Assembly (NCBI GenBank): GCA_050084515.1
Contig: CM114271.1
Location: forward strand, 44,764,001 to 44,828,000
Origin: Blasia pusilla
Taxonomy: Eukaryota; Marchantiophyta; Marchantiopsida; Blasiales
Direction of reading: 5' to 3'
DNA: 64,000 nt
The notes beneath the pieces are model-generated. The model made no database searches. It was not told the origin of the DNA and saw only the letters and a program-made list of their open reading frames with translations. Both the position numbers and the translations under genes were made by a program. Shown one piece after another: positions 35,695 through 47,173 of this stretch (within the stretch, counting starts at the first letter, position 1; the number at the start of each line of letters is the position of its first letter).

Positions 35695-36755
35695 TTGTCT
35701 GGTGGTCTGGTTGTGGACCGTGTTGCGGAGAGTGGTGGTTTTACACGGAGTGGATTGAGGTATCGACTACCTTTTCCACTTCCCACGGTTGATGAAGAGG
35801 AGGACGAAGGTGTTCCAAACATCGAGTCTTCTACGTTGTTATCGAGTGTTGCAGCTCCATTGATTTGGGACATGGACGGGATATATGGGGCCATGAAGGG
35901 CCCACGACAATACTCAGGTGAAGTGGGCACCATTAAGTTGGAGGACTTCATTCAGGAGTTTGATACGTGGTGTGATATGCAGATGTTGCGAAACGCCACG
36001 TTGTTTACACCCTTCTTGGCTTGGAAGGGGTTGTTTCAGCACTTGGAGGGACCACCCATGGATGATTACCATGAGTTTAGGAAGGACCATGTTGCTTAGA
36101 TTGAAGCGTGGAGACAATATTGGTCTCCAATCTATGAATCTCTCACCCATGGTGGTATTGGTAGTAGTGCTCCTACTATGTCAGCCAGCCCGACGTTGAG
36201 TGGTACGAGTACGAGCCGGAGTGGGGGTAGCCATGGAGGTACCAGTGGAGGTACTAGTGGAGGTACTAGTGCCCCACCATACTTCAGCCCGGTTGTAGAG
36301 TTCTTCAAGATGTTGAAGAAGAACTATCAGGGAGTGAAGACAAAGAAGTTGAGGAGTCTCCAAGAATTTGAGCGAAAGACTGGTGAGAGTCTTCGTGAGG
36401 CATACACTCATATGTGACGCTTGATTTAAGTTATCTAGGGTGTGATTGAGGCTCAGGAAGTCCAATTTTGGTATGGGATCTTGGACAGAGAGTTGCGCCG
36501 CAGGGTACGTGATGCTACTCTTATGAGTGATGATTCACCCACATTGACCCATGTATTTGCTCTATCTGAGAAGATTGAGCTTAACATGATGGAGGAGAGA
36601 GTGGTGATATCCGCATTCAATAGGGATACAACAACTACTTCTCGTGTTCAGCAGTTCACCTCAAAGTCTCGTAGTAGTGGTGGTGGTAGTAGTAGTGGGA
36701 GTCGTGGGAGGTACACACGACCTCAGTCAGGTCCTAGAGGGATACTTGCGTAGAG
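35695..36755 (+). pseudogene. Gag (capsid) of copy 2
   Basis: Structural protein, in one frame with stops at about 36097-36099 and 36415-36417. It contains GTIKLEDFIQEFDTW (about 35929-35973), FQHLEGPPMDD (about 36028-36060), a Gly/Ser/Thr-rich tract (about 36200-36270) and FWYGILDRELRRRVRDA (about 36465-36515). The same blocks in the same order occur in copies 1 and 3. Confidence 0.78.
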
Positions 36756-36759
36756 ACCA

Positions 36760-37113
36760 TTGCCTTCATTTGCTGCCCCGCAGCAAGGACAGTCATGTTG
36801 GACATGTGGAGGTGATCATGTTAGAAGGGTTTGTCCCCAAGAGGATGGGAGACGGACTTTGGAGGATGGGCCTCAGTCGGCCCCAACTCAGTGTGATCAT
36901 TGCGGGAGACCAGGTCATCCTCGAGAGCGTTGCTTTGATCTTCATCCTGAGTTGAGATCAGGCTGCGGCCATGGTGGAGTAGCTCCGAGAGGCCGAGGTG
37001 GTAGAGGTGGTAGGGGTGGTAGAGGTGGACCAGTGGTTGGAGAGCCTACGTTGGCTACCCCTACCACTATGACAGAGTCAGCTATGGCTGCCAGGATTGA
37101 GCAGTTGGAGTAG
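36760..37113 (+). pseudogene. Nucleocapsid with two CCHC knuckles, copy 2
   Basis: RNA-binding part of Gag. CWTCGGDHVRRVC begins at about 36796 and CDHCGRPGHPRERC at about 36892, followed by a Gly/Arg-rich tail (GRGGRGGRGGRGG, about 36990-37030). Same frame as the capsid. Copy 1 lacks this segment; copy 3 has a decayed version. Confidence 0.8.
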
Positions 37114-38106
37114 AAGTTGGGTACTATGGCTGGTATTCAGCATAGAGCAGGTTCGAGAGCAAGGGATTCCACCTCTTATGGAGGGGATGATCTCTCTTAT
37201 ATGGCGAGTGCAAAGACCTGAGGTTGAGGCATCACAGCAGCGATTCTGAGAGGAGCCACTCGAGCGTCAGAGCCACGTGGTGCTACTGTAGAGTTGGACC
37301 CATAGAGGGGTGAGGCTGGGAGGCAAGCTAGGCTTCCCCAATCATTCTTATTGTCTGAGGTGCTTAGGACTCCATCCATGGTTCCTACGCATCCTATTGA
37401 GCCTACAGTGGGGACTGAGGCATCTACATCGCATGTAGTAGACACGGACGCAGCATCTAGTGCAGTATTGCGGATGGCAACTTCAGTGTTGGGATTCCCA
37501 TTGTTTTCGGTCACAGAGCTGATGGCTTTAGGAGTTGACTTAGCTCCTGTATTTCAGCTAGCAGCCACGTTGTGTGAACGTGGGGGTATTACTGCTACAC
37601 GTGCTGAGGTCGATGAACGTGTTACGGTGGAGCGACCCTCTATGTCAGGTATAGCATTGAGTACCAGTGCTACTTGGCAAGCAGCAGCAGCGAAGATGGA
37701 TGCATTACCAGCCCGACCAGCCATTGATCGTGAGAGGCTTACACTTGGTGTATGTATGTTGGACAACCGGAGTGGGATATTCCGATTGGTGAGTCCTACA
37801 GGATAGGTGTATAGACCAGATAGAGTCTTGTTAGAATCTGGTGCCCAAACTTTGATGTTGCGAAAGGCGGCATGTATTGGTTTGGGTATTCGGAGGTCAA
37901 AGCTTGAGCCTTGCCCATTCCAGATTCAAACATCATTTGGAGGAGCCAATGATAGGTCTCAATTCATGACACGGGAGAAGTTGTCTGTACAATTGAGACC
38001 AGATCATGCGACTGATAGCTCCCGGTTGGGAGTACCTACATTGGTCACATCAGTCGAGCAGTATTGTAACCGATGGGTTTTCAGATGGACTACTGGACTG
38101 AGATAG
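37114..38106 (+). pseudogene. Spacer and aspartic protease of copy 2
   Basis: The spacer (37114-37800) has no known motif. The protease follows at about 37807 with LLESGAQTLMLRKAA, where copy 3 has LLDSGAHPLMLGKAA. The catalytic D-S-G therefore reads E-S-G in copy 2, probably inactivating it. A stop at 37804-37806 precedes it. The frame then changes to that of the methyltransferase at about 38085-38106. Confidence 0.65.
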
Positions 38107-39731
38107 CGTCTTAAAGACCTGGTTGGCAGTCCGAGGATGGACATATGAGCCAGATTCTTGTGAGATTTATTTATGGGGCTCGACCTGGAGGCTCTTCCCC
38201 AACGGTGTTAGCATCTGTGGCTGGTTTTAGTGGAGTAGTCACTTGGCCATGAGACTTTTTGGAGGGTAATCTTTGTGCTATGGATTCTCCTTTGCATGAG
38301 GAGGTAGAGGAGGTCCCTAGTTTTTCAGAAGTGGCATCCTCATCGTTGGATGTGCCACTTTGGAGTTCAGGCGGTGCACTACCGCAAGAGGCTGATCGCC
38401 TAGTGCAGGAGGCTTGGTGTGAGGCTGTTATACCTCATGAGGAAGAGGAGGCCCCATGGCGGACTCCTACTTCTGGTCCAGTTGGGTTATGCCCTTTGGA
38501 TACTACACCCATTGTATGGCATTATCCGCCGGAGGGCATTTGTGTGTTAGATCTCTTTGGTGGGATTAGCACTGGTTTGGCTGCAGTGTTGCAGACCGGT
38601 ATTCTTGGGCGGAGATACGTGTATGTGGAGGGAGATGAGATGGCCCAGAGAGTCTCATCCCGACATATCGGTCAGTTGATGCGGAGATATCCTGAGTTGT
38701 TGCCACCATCAGCTATTCGTGGGTACCAGCGTGCTTTGCCGTCACACATTGCATTGTTGGGGGCGTAGGACCTTGAGAGGGTTGGTCCTGTGGATTTGGT
38801 GATTGTTGGATGGCCATATCAGGGTCATACACGTGCTGGTCGTGGTGAGGGATTACACAACCCTAGGTCTCGATTATTTTGGGAGATGTTATGGGTGTTA
38901 CGACATCTTCACGTTCATCAAGCACGTGCTCCAGCTTACATTTTGGAGAATGTTCCATTGTTGGGTGACACTTGGACCCGGATGATGGCAAGTGTTCATG
39001 AGGTGCGGTCTTGGATTGGACCAGTGGTGTTGTTGGATGCAGCGCGAGTTGGCTCGCGTGCACATTGTTCACGCTTGTGGTGGACAAACTTGTTGCCTAG
39101 GGAGGTTCTACGTCGAGCATATGATGTAGTGCAGCGGGATCCTTGCCTTACAGTGGATAGTATTTTGGATACAGGGCGACTTTCTCAGGTGGTGAGGGTT
39201 ATTGATCAGTCACCCATGGCAGTGGTGAACCGTGTGGGCCAGCCTAGGATGGCACTACCCACATTTGTGAGTTTTCCCTCGTCACATGCCTACATGGAAG
39301 GTGGTCCTGGGCTTGTATGGGATTCTCATGTGCGACAGTTGGTGGAGCCTAACGCTGATGAGAGAGAGTGTGCGATGGGATTTGCTACCGGTGTGACAGC
39401 AATTGCTTCCATTTCTGAGGCTTCACGAAGTCATATGTTGGGTCAAGCCATGGACTTGAATTGTTTGACCTGGATTTTGAGTCTTGGGATGGCCAAGCAG
39501 CGTCGACTTTGGACTATGTCTATGGGTCTTCCACCCCTTGTGATGAGATTGATGGCTACCGGGATGGTAGAGACATCGGCTGGGGGCGAGGAGAATAGCA
39601 TTTTGCATCCTTGGAGTAAATGGGATGTAATGGTTGGGCATGTGGAGTTGGTTGCTCATGCCGGTGGAGGAGTTATTTGCTCAGATGATGGTATAGCTAA
39701 GGGTGTACCATCTTGTGAGGGGGTTGCCTAG
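38085..39731 (+). pseudogene. Retroelement C5 DNA methyltransferase, DNMT3-like, copy 2
   Basis: It would methylate cytosine in DNA. Motif I VLDLFGGIST is at 38543-38572. Motif IV is at 38811-38831 but reads WPYQGHT: the catalytic Cys codon TGT is TAT (38817-38819). Motif VI ENV is at 38946-38954. The motif IX-X region runs about 39231-39480, with ADERECAMGF and MLGQAMDLN. A stop at 38766-38768 (TAG where copy 1 has CAA) splits it. The N-terminal extension of about 95 residues is acidic and has no known domain. The frame ends at TAG 39729-39731, from which RT continues in frame. Confidence 0.87.
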
Positions 39732-39737
39732 CAGCCA
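39729..39737 (+). promoter_or_regulatory. Candidate leaky stop UAG-CAG-CCA, copy 2
   Basis: TAG CAG CCA, matching the UAG-CAR-YYA readthrough rule and aligned with TAG CAA CCA of copy 1. RT begins in the same frame at 39738. Confidence 0.65.
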
Positions 39738-41210
39738 ATGGCGTCCTCCTCTCCCTCTAGTGTGCCAGTGGAGGAGACTTGGGAGCCATTACTTGGGCCC
39801 AAACTTAGGGGAGGTGAGAAACGACGCTTGACACAATTCCTACGTGCTTATAGGAGTTGTTTTGCCTTTATCATGAAGGAGTTGGGTGCTTTGGTTGGAC
39901 CTGGTATACGGATTGATTTGGCTAGTGATTCGCCAATCTTCCGTCGTCCCTACCGATATAGTGATATGGAGAGGGACTTGATTCAGAGTAGGACGTTGGA
40001 CCTTTTGGAGGCTGGATTAGTGGAGTTGTTGCATGGAGAGTATGCATCAGCCATTGTCATGCCTGCTAAAAAGGATGTGCATGGCAACTACACGGATAGG
40101 CGGATGTGTGGAGATTATCGTCCTTTCAATCGGCAGACCAAGGCCGATAGGTATGCCATGCCTACACCTGAGGAGATCTTTGATGTGGTGGGACAGACAA
40201 AGATTTTTAGTACTTTGGATCTTCGGGCATGATACCATCAGTTGCCAATTTGAGAGAGTAACAAGGCCAAGACAACATTTTGGGGTGTCAACTCTCATGG
40301 CAAGGATTGTTTGTACCAATGGAAATTCTTACCCTTTGGGTTGAAGAATGCATTTTCCGAGTTTCAGAGAGTGATGGACAGGATCCTAGCAGGGTTGGAT
40401 TTTGTTTGGTGTTACATTGATGATATCTTGGTGTTCAGTAACACGGTGGAGGAGCATTAGATACATTTGCAGATTGTGTTTGAGCGGTTGAAAGCTCATG
40501 GTCGACGTTTGCATCCAAGAAAGTGTAAGTTCTTCCATGAGGATGTAGAGTACTTGGGTCATGTGATCTATGCAGGTGGTTTGGGAGTTCAGCAAGCAAA
40601 GGTGGAGGCTATTGCACTTATTCCTCGTCCGGTAGATGTGAGTAGAGTTTGGGCATTCATGGGATTAGCAAACTACTATCGGAGGTATGTAAAGGGATTT
40701 AGTGCTATGGCAAAGCCTTTAAACCAATTGCTGAAATCATATCAAGAGTGGCACTGGGGAGATGATCAGGAGAGAGCTTTTGTGGAGCTCAAGGCCCCGT
40801 TAGTGACGGCGCCTACCTTGAGGAGACCTATCGAGGGGCCCATTTTGGATTACACCGATTGGAGTAGGTTGGGACTTGGAGCGGTGTTGACACAACATGA
40901 TGATGAGCACATAGAGTTTGTGATGGCCTATGCAAGTTGTTCGAATAATGCAAATGGAGTCAGCGCTATAGTTCATATGAGGGATAGTGCTTGGCAAGAG
41001 TATGGGAATGTGGGCACACTTTAGGTGTTACTTGTTTGGCACACAGTTTACCCTTATTCGATCACCACCGCTCAAGTGGTTGATGGAGTCCGACAAGCTT
41101 ACAGGAAGCTTGCACGGTGGGCTCTTATCTTATAAGAGTATGACTTCCGGTGGTACATAGACCCAGAGTTGCCAACCTTTATCCGATGGGTTGAGTAGGA
41201 ACCCATGTAC
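39738..41210 (+). pseudogene. Reverse transcriptase and RNase H of copy 2
   Basis: RT shows PAKKD...RRMCGDYRPFNR (about 40065-40130), FSTLDLR-YHQLP (about 40205-40245, with a stop) and YIDDILVFS (about 40413-40440). The connection domain has FMGLANYYRRYVKGF (about 40655-40700). RNase H starts at about 40855 (YTDWSRLGLGAVL) and decays after about 40960, with frame changes up to 41210. Ty3/gypsy type. Confidence 0.85.
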
Positions 41211-42452
41211 TAGCCAAGAGGATGCAATTGGGGCTAGATGGCATGGCGAGGTTGATGAGGAGATGGTGCCAGGTTGGCATGCATTCGACTTTTTATGTTG
41301 GTTAGGGGTGGACTCTAGTATGGAGGACCACATGACATCTTACTCTAGTCAGATGGCCAGCCTTCAGATCCTAAGGTTGGAGATGGTGGTACGGATCAGC
41401 GTGTTCATGATGATGCGTTGGTGTTGGAGTTCCTACGGACCAGTAGGGTGCCAGGCATAGTGAGTGCCAAGGAGCGAGACCGTGTTCTTCAACGTGCTAA
41501 GAGGTATAGATTGGAGGGAACACATATTCTCCGTGTGTGGGAGGATGGTAGAGTACGAGTAGTCCCGCATTTGGCTCAGAGAGAGCGCATTGTGCGACAT
41601 GCCCATGAGGAGTTGGGACATTTTGGGGTAAAGCGTACGTATAGCTTACTCCTTGGTCAGTATTGGTGGCGTGGCATGCATACTCAGGTGCAGCAATTGA
41701 TGTCACGTTGTATGGTTTGTGACCGGGTGAGGGCATCATTCAATGCCCCTACACCATAGTTACATCCCTTGCCTATTATGGGGTTGGGTTACCGTTGGAG
41801 TGTGAACTTTGCGGGACCGTTACCGTTGACTGTATGACATCATCGATATGTGTTGGTGATGGTGGAGCACTTCTCAAAGTGGATTGAGTTGGTGGCATTA
41901 CCTGACAAGGCAAGTGAGGGAACGGCGTATGTATTTCTTGATAGAGTGCTTAGTGATTTTGGTGCACTAGCTGAAGTGTTGACCGACCAAGGTAGAGACT
42001 TTCACGGTGAGTTTCAGGTCTTGTGTGACAAGGCGTTGATTGATCATTGGACCACGTCTCGAGATCATCTAGAGGCGGATGGTTTTGCTGAGCGTGTGAT
42101 TCAGACGGAGAAGAGGGCATTGCGCAAGTATGGCCTACAAAAGGGGCATCTTGGAGACTGGGAAATTCAGTTGCCATGGTTAGCCATGGGGTAAAGGTTC
42201 AGTTGCCAAGCATCCTTGGCTTCCTTCTCACCTTATTTTGTGTTATACGGCCGAGATCCAAACTTGCCAGCAGTAATTTGTTGGGAGTCTAGTGAGGTGG
42301 TGAACCTTGATGACCCAGAGATGTGGATGAGAGTGTATTCTCAGCGGGCCGAGCTCTTTCGTAGAGTTATGCCAACAGCCTTTGAGAATCTTGCCATTTC
42401 TCTACACAGGGATACGTTGCGGTATGCAACCATTCGAGGTGGAGGTTATTGA
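41211..42452 (+). pseudogene. DDE integrase of copy 2
   Basis: Zinc domain HAHEELGH...CMVC at about 41598-41720. A TAG at 41757-41759 falls at the same codon as in copy 1. The core has SVNFAGPL at about 41800-41823, so the first catalytic Asp is changed to Asn (GAC to AAC). LTDQGRDF (about 41980) and a Glu in FAERVIQ (about 42085) remain. A stop lies at about 42192-42194. Confidence 0.85.
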
Positions 42453-42842
42453 CCATCGATTCGTAGGTTCCATGTGGGGGACTATGTCTATTTGCAGCAG
42501 ATTACACCGACAACGTTGGATGTGACGGCAGGCCGCACTATTTTACGAGTGCGTGAGGTGTTAGCTTCTGGAGTTCTCATGTTGGAGGGTCATGATGGAG
42601 TTGTTTGGAAGGACCATGTGCGTAATTGTGCGCCATGTCATCTTGCAAATATGGATAGTACTATTGACCCAAGCTTAGCCATGATACGTGCTAGCTTGAG
42701 GTGCATATTGTGTGGGTATGCTGGTAACGCAGCCCGTATGTTGGTGTGTGATCGGTGTTCTAGGGGTTGGCACATGATGTGTTTGACTCCACGTATGGAT
42801 GTTGTTCCTATTGGAAGGTGGGTTTGTCCTCGATATACTTAG
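42453..42842 (+). pseudogene. Integrase C-terminal domain with PHD finger, copy 2
   Basis: The tail GDYVYLQQ...LRVREVLASGVLMLEG leads into a PHD finger at 42702-42836: CILC, CDRC, GWHMMC, W-x-CPR-Y. The last Cys ligand is Tyr (TAT, 42834-42836), the same G-to-A type of change as in the methyltransferase active site. The rest matches copy 1. A histone-reading role is inferred from the family. Confidence 0.85.
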
Positions 42843-43004
42843 GAGTGGTAGATGACTTGATCTTTGCATGATATGGATTACAGATGGGCGACTAACGATG
42901 GGGCAACCTAGCACCCGTATTTCTGATTCGTGCACCCAAGAAGGTGTATAGCATGTAGTAGATGTATAGGGCTACTTGGGAGTTAGAGGGACCTAACCGC
43001 CAGT

Positions 43005-43121
43005 TAGGGGGGCAAGTTGTGATACACTTGTGTTTGTGGATGCTCTTGTCTATGTTGTGTATGTATGTGAATATGGTATGTCAGCGATGTATGTTGTATG
43101 ATGATGTGGATTCGCACGACA
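43005..43121 (+). repeat. Polypurine tract and block S, right end of copy 2
   Basis: TAGGGGGG (43005-43012) precedes block S (43017-43121), which is about 30 bases shorter than in copies 1 and 3 but ends identically in CGCACGACA. The flanking DNA starts GACTC. Confidence 0.7.
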
Positions 43122-43980
43122 GACTCAACCTTCTTAGTTTTGCAGTTTACACCACAGGCAAGTCTCAGAAGACTTGGGACAAACTTTCTGGTCGGTTTAG
43201 GAACCTCAATTGGCGTTTCGTGCTTGGCGGTTCCAACTATCCAATAGACATCCAATGAGTCCCTTGCCGCGAGTCACAAAAATGAATCGTGGGTTGGAAT
43301 CCAAGTGTGGCTTACGAAGTCCACTCTCTTGGATCGCGTTTGGGTTTCGAGTTCCAACACAAACTCTCGTTCCATCTCATGCCCTTGAGACGCCGTTTGG
43401 TGCTCAAAGTGGAGTTTGTGTTTGAAGACTTCTTGGAGAAACTCCCCCTTACTAGTACTTCTAGGGATCACCGTGGTCCCCTAACTTTAGGGAAAGAAAG
43501 TCGGGCCCCTCACATTGGCCCTCAACCCGATTGCTCTCATAGTCGTTTTTGGCCAATATCTCAGCCTTTACTAATGCGTTTGCTAAGATCTTTAATGTTT
43601 TGAAAGCGTCTCAAGATAAGATTTCCAAAGCGCCCTTATTTGTCCCAAATGCATCTTGGAGCTAAATGTTATGGTCCAAAATACATTCAAATTCCCCAAA
43701 CGCTAGTCGTGTTCCAAAATTGGTTCTCACATCTTTGGCAACCAACCTTCCAAGACTCAACTCATCTCAAGTCTTGGTTCACGTTTGGTGTAGGTTTCCT
43801 GATCGCAACCACTAACGCATGACACGCACAACTCTATTCCGCGTTTCGTCTCTTGGACTTTTCTAAGAGACCTTACCAAAAGCCTCTCCAAAGCGCAATC
43901 ATCGTAGAGTGAGTCCACTAGAGTTTGGATGTTTCGCTTGGCGCCTATTTGGTGCTCGTTTGGTTATGAGGGTCGTGACA
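43122..43980 (-). repeat. Chromovirus 3' LTR (partial)
   Basis: On the minus strand the LTR opens TGTCACGACC at 43980, right after the purine tract GTTAAGGAGGGTGAG (43995-43981). It runs at least to the right end of copy 2. The far end is not identified; copy 2 appears to sit inside it. Confidence 0.6.
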
Positions 43981-44676
43981 CTCACCCTCCTTAACAGGTT
44001 GATGTCCTCATCAACGCAAATATTTTTTATGTTAAGTTTTGGGAAGCCGATCTTTTAACACTCGATCGCGTTATGGTAGCTAACCCACAATTCCTCTTTT
44101 GACTTAAGTGTTAGGCTATTGCTTGTAGCTCTTAGATTTATTAGCTTTTCCACTTCAATTCGCCTAGACCAACTCTGCAGAACTAATCTAAACTATCGAA
44201 ATAAGCTAACTAAGTCTGCAACCTTACACTTCATTTACTCATTATTTATAAACAACTGCATGTTTACCTAGCCGATTTGTACTACTTATGGGTCACTCAA
44301 ATTATACTTAAGCATGTCACTGAGTTCACTCATGTAACACGAATGAGATCACCACAAATCCCAAGACAGACTAATCTGCCCCGTCGAAGTTAGGGGAGCC
44401 CAAACATTAGTACTTCAACACTTGGTCCTGATCTAGATGCCTTATCCGAATACAAGCTTTCACCTCAAATACTCATTGTTTTGCCTCCTTTACCTACATC
44501 CTAAGCATAGGAAGAACTTCTAATTTCCATGCACTATCAAACTCAAAATCGCAATCACTAGCATCGAATCTCCAAATCCATGCATTCTTTATTGCGAGAA
44601 CTAAACTTTTCTAGTTACAACTGGTTATCGGCCCAAGTTTTTTGGTCACAAGTTATGCCCTTTGCTTCATCATGTA
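43981..44676 (-). other. Chromovirus 3' untranslated segment with polypurine tract
   Basis: Non-coding stretch between the chromodomain stop and the LTR, with the purine tract at 43981-43995. Confidence 0.55.
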
Positions 44677-45231
44677 CTAACGTATGTGCCTATCTTGCAT
44701 CCATTTTGAAGTCTCGCACGCCTCTTGCGTGTGTTCAAGATCTGACTTCGCAATCCAAGTTGCCTCTTTCACATGGTAGCCTTTCCACTTGACCAAGTAC
44801 TCATACTTGGTGGCTCTACGTGTGGAACGCAAAATGTTCTCCACCTCAAACTCTGATTCCTCATTTTTTATGATCGGTTGTGGTCTCAACACAAAAATCC
44901 TTCGCTCCAGACTCATATTGTCTTGAAGACACTTCTTCAATAATGCCACATGGGAAGTCGGGTGAATCTTTAACTTGTTTGGCAGCTCCAAAGTATATAC
45001 ATCCTCAAACGGCTTTGCCTTGATCACATTCGGTCTAGTATACTTGGCTGACAATTTTGCGGAAAATTCGTTCAAAAAAAGAGATTCTTTACACTTTACC
45101 ACACTTGTTCCCCAACTTGGAAACTCACTTGGAACCAAGTTTTGATAGCATGCGTCATATACCTTCGTTGAGCTTAAACAAGGCTTCTTCTTGCTTGCTC
45201 TTGTCGTTCTTGCATTTCCACTAACAAACAT
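44677..45231 (-). pseudogene. Chromovirus integrase C-terminus and chromodomain
   Basis: The N-terminal part (FSAKLSAKYTRPNVI, then a HPTSHVALLKKC block) is the integrase tail. The chromodomain follows at about 44735-44870: FEVENILRSTRRATKYEYLVKWKGY, then a TWI block. Two aromatic-cage positions (Tyr, Trp) are visible. Chromodomains bind methylated histone H3 tails and guide integration into heterochromatin. Confidence 0.85.
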
Positions 45232-46062
45232 TCCGCCGTTGCTTGACGAGTGTGTGCCGATGTAGCGCCCCTCAAAAGGGCCAAGTCAAGAGGCCCATCT
45301 GGTTCTCTTTGATACGCTCGAAGAAACAGAGATTCTCCAGTTGCACAATGCTTGGTCGAGTTGTAACAATACTCAGCCATGTTTAGCCACTTACCTAATC
45401 TTGTTGGTCCGCACTCATGTAATTCCTTAAGTATTGGTTTACGAATGAGTTTACTTTTTCTGTTTGTCCATCCGTTTGAGGATGGAAAGTTGTACTAAAG
45501 TTGAGTTTGGTCTTGAACCTCATGAATAGATGTTTCCAAGGCACTGGTAAACTTTGGATCTCGATTGGACAAAATGCTCCTATGCAATCCATGAGCTCGC
45601 CACCAACTATCCAGGAACATTCAAGAAGTCGTATAGGTCGTTGTAGAATATCTCGTCAGCACAAACCTCCCCAACTTGCTAAACCGATCAACTATCACAA
45701 GTATAACTTTTATCCCTTAGATTCCGAAAGATTTGTAATGAAATCCATGCTAACGCTTTGCAAGGGTCCCTCCAGGATCAGCAACGGACTAAGTAAGCCT
45801 TGCTTCTTTGCATAAGAAAATCTGTTCGCTTGACAAGTCACACAAGTCTTCACATATTGAGCAACATCTTCCTTCACGTTGGGCCAGAAGAACCTCTTGG
45901 CCAAAATAGGAAGAGTGGATTTCTCCCCTTTGTGTCCTGCCAAAGGTCCGTCATGACATTCCGCGAACACTTTGGTCCATAGCTTGCCTTGGCCCACATA
46001 GATCCTCCTCTTCTTAAACCTTAGCAAACCGTGCCTCAAACTTAGATTGGCCACCTTCTCAC
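45232..46062 (-). pseudogene. Chromovirus integrase zinc and catalytic domains
   Basis: Zinc domain with H-x-x-x-H and CVTCQ at about 45950-45825, core start SMDFITNLSESKG (about 45745-45710), and the end of the core TTFHPQTDGQTEKVN at about 45495-45450. The middle Asp region is broken by frame changes. The reading frame meets the CACTA element at 46062. Confidence 0.82.
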
Positions 46063-46079
46063 CACTAGTATAAAAACCC

Positions 46080-46510
46080 CCTCTGGATGACTTAGAAAAA
46101 TGACTAGATGTTACTCAAAGTGGGCCTGTGTGACTAAGTAATTACTTAACCAGACTCTAGTCATAAAAATTAATCCTAGTCATATAAGTTGTTACTAAAA
46201 CCAAGGGTAGTCACATCTGAGTCTCTTTTTTGTTACTCAACATAGTCACTAAATATGACTTCACCTAGTCATAAAAAATGACTAGGTTAAGTCATAAGAA
46301 ATGAGTGTACGAGTCATAAAGAATGGCTAGACGAGTAATAAAGAATGATTGGAGGAGTCGTAAGGATTGACTAGACGCTTCATTAAAAATATCTAGACAA
46401 GTCATTAATAATGACTAGGTGAGTCATTAACTATGACTACTCAGAGTAATAAATAATCACTTCATGCGTCATAAGAGAATAACTAAGTCATTAAAATAAC
46501 TTGTCCATGT
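46080..46510. repeat. CACTA subterminal repeats, left
   Basis: More than ten degenerate copies, in both orientations, of a word like AAAAATGACTAGGTGAGTCAT. CACTA subterminal repeats bind the TNPA-type protein. Confidence 0.7.
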
Positions 46511-47173
46511 CATTTACAATCCTATTCACTGACAATATCCAAATAACTATACCAAGCATTATGTATTACAGATTGCTTTATTGCTGATAGAAATATGTAC
46601 ATGAAATTGGCATTTTTGTCCATTTTGTATCCATGAATATGAATTACTCCTTCCTACCTATCCTCCCTACACCTATCACTACTATTCTTACATCCATGCA
46701 ATGGAGATGCGATTATGTATCTGTTGTACAGTCCTAATGCTACCAGCATCGTATGAAAGCATACAAGCACATTACTCGTGTACCAACCCATCCATTTTAT
46801 AGAATGTGATCATATCAGTTTTTCATAGTAAAAAATCCTTATCTATTGAAAGATATAGCTAGCAAATGTTTCTTACATCCAATTGTGGCCATAAGTCCAA
46901 AGCTACAAAATGTATCCATACACCCTCAAATGGAATATTTTCTTACGTCAGAAGAATGCCTGGTGAATTATAGTGAAAGATAGTCATCAATGGAAGAACA
47001 CAATATCTACTTCTCATTGCAAACTCCCCACTCTGATATTCTCAAAATTGAGACATGAAAATCCAAGTATATTTATATTGTCATACTCAAAACTGAAACA
47101 CAAACATCAAATTCCTCTACTTATGAGTACAAAAGTCACAAGTATATGGAGATCGCCACACTCAAGAGGGATG

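Larger units (their letters stand above)
33811..43121 (+). mobile_element. Copy 2: gypsy element with DNA methyltransferase and PHD finger (divergent subfamily)
   Basis: The most complete coding copy: gag, two CCHC knuckles, protease, methyltransferase, UAG stop, RT, RNase H, integrase, PHD, purine tract, block S. It ends in CGCACGACA at 43121 like copies 1 and 3, with no second block X. The left end is uncertain: TGTCATGACC at 33811 is the best candidate tip, but I do not find a clean 4-bp duplication of GACT (43122-43125). Stops and one gag-protease to methyltransferase frame change make it inactive. Confidence 0.82.
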
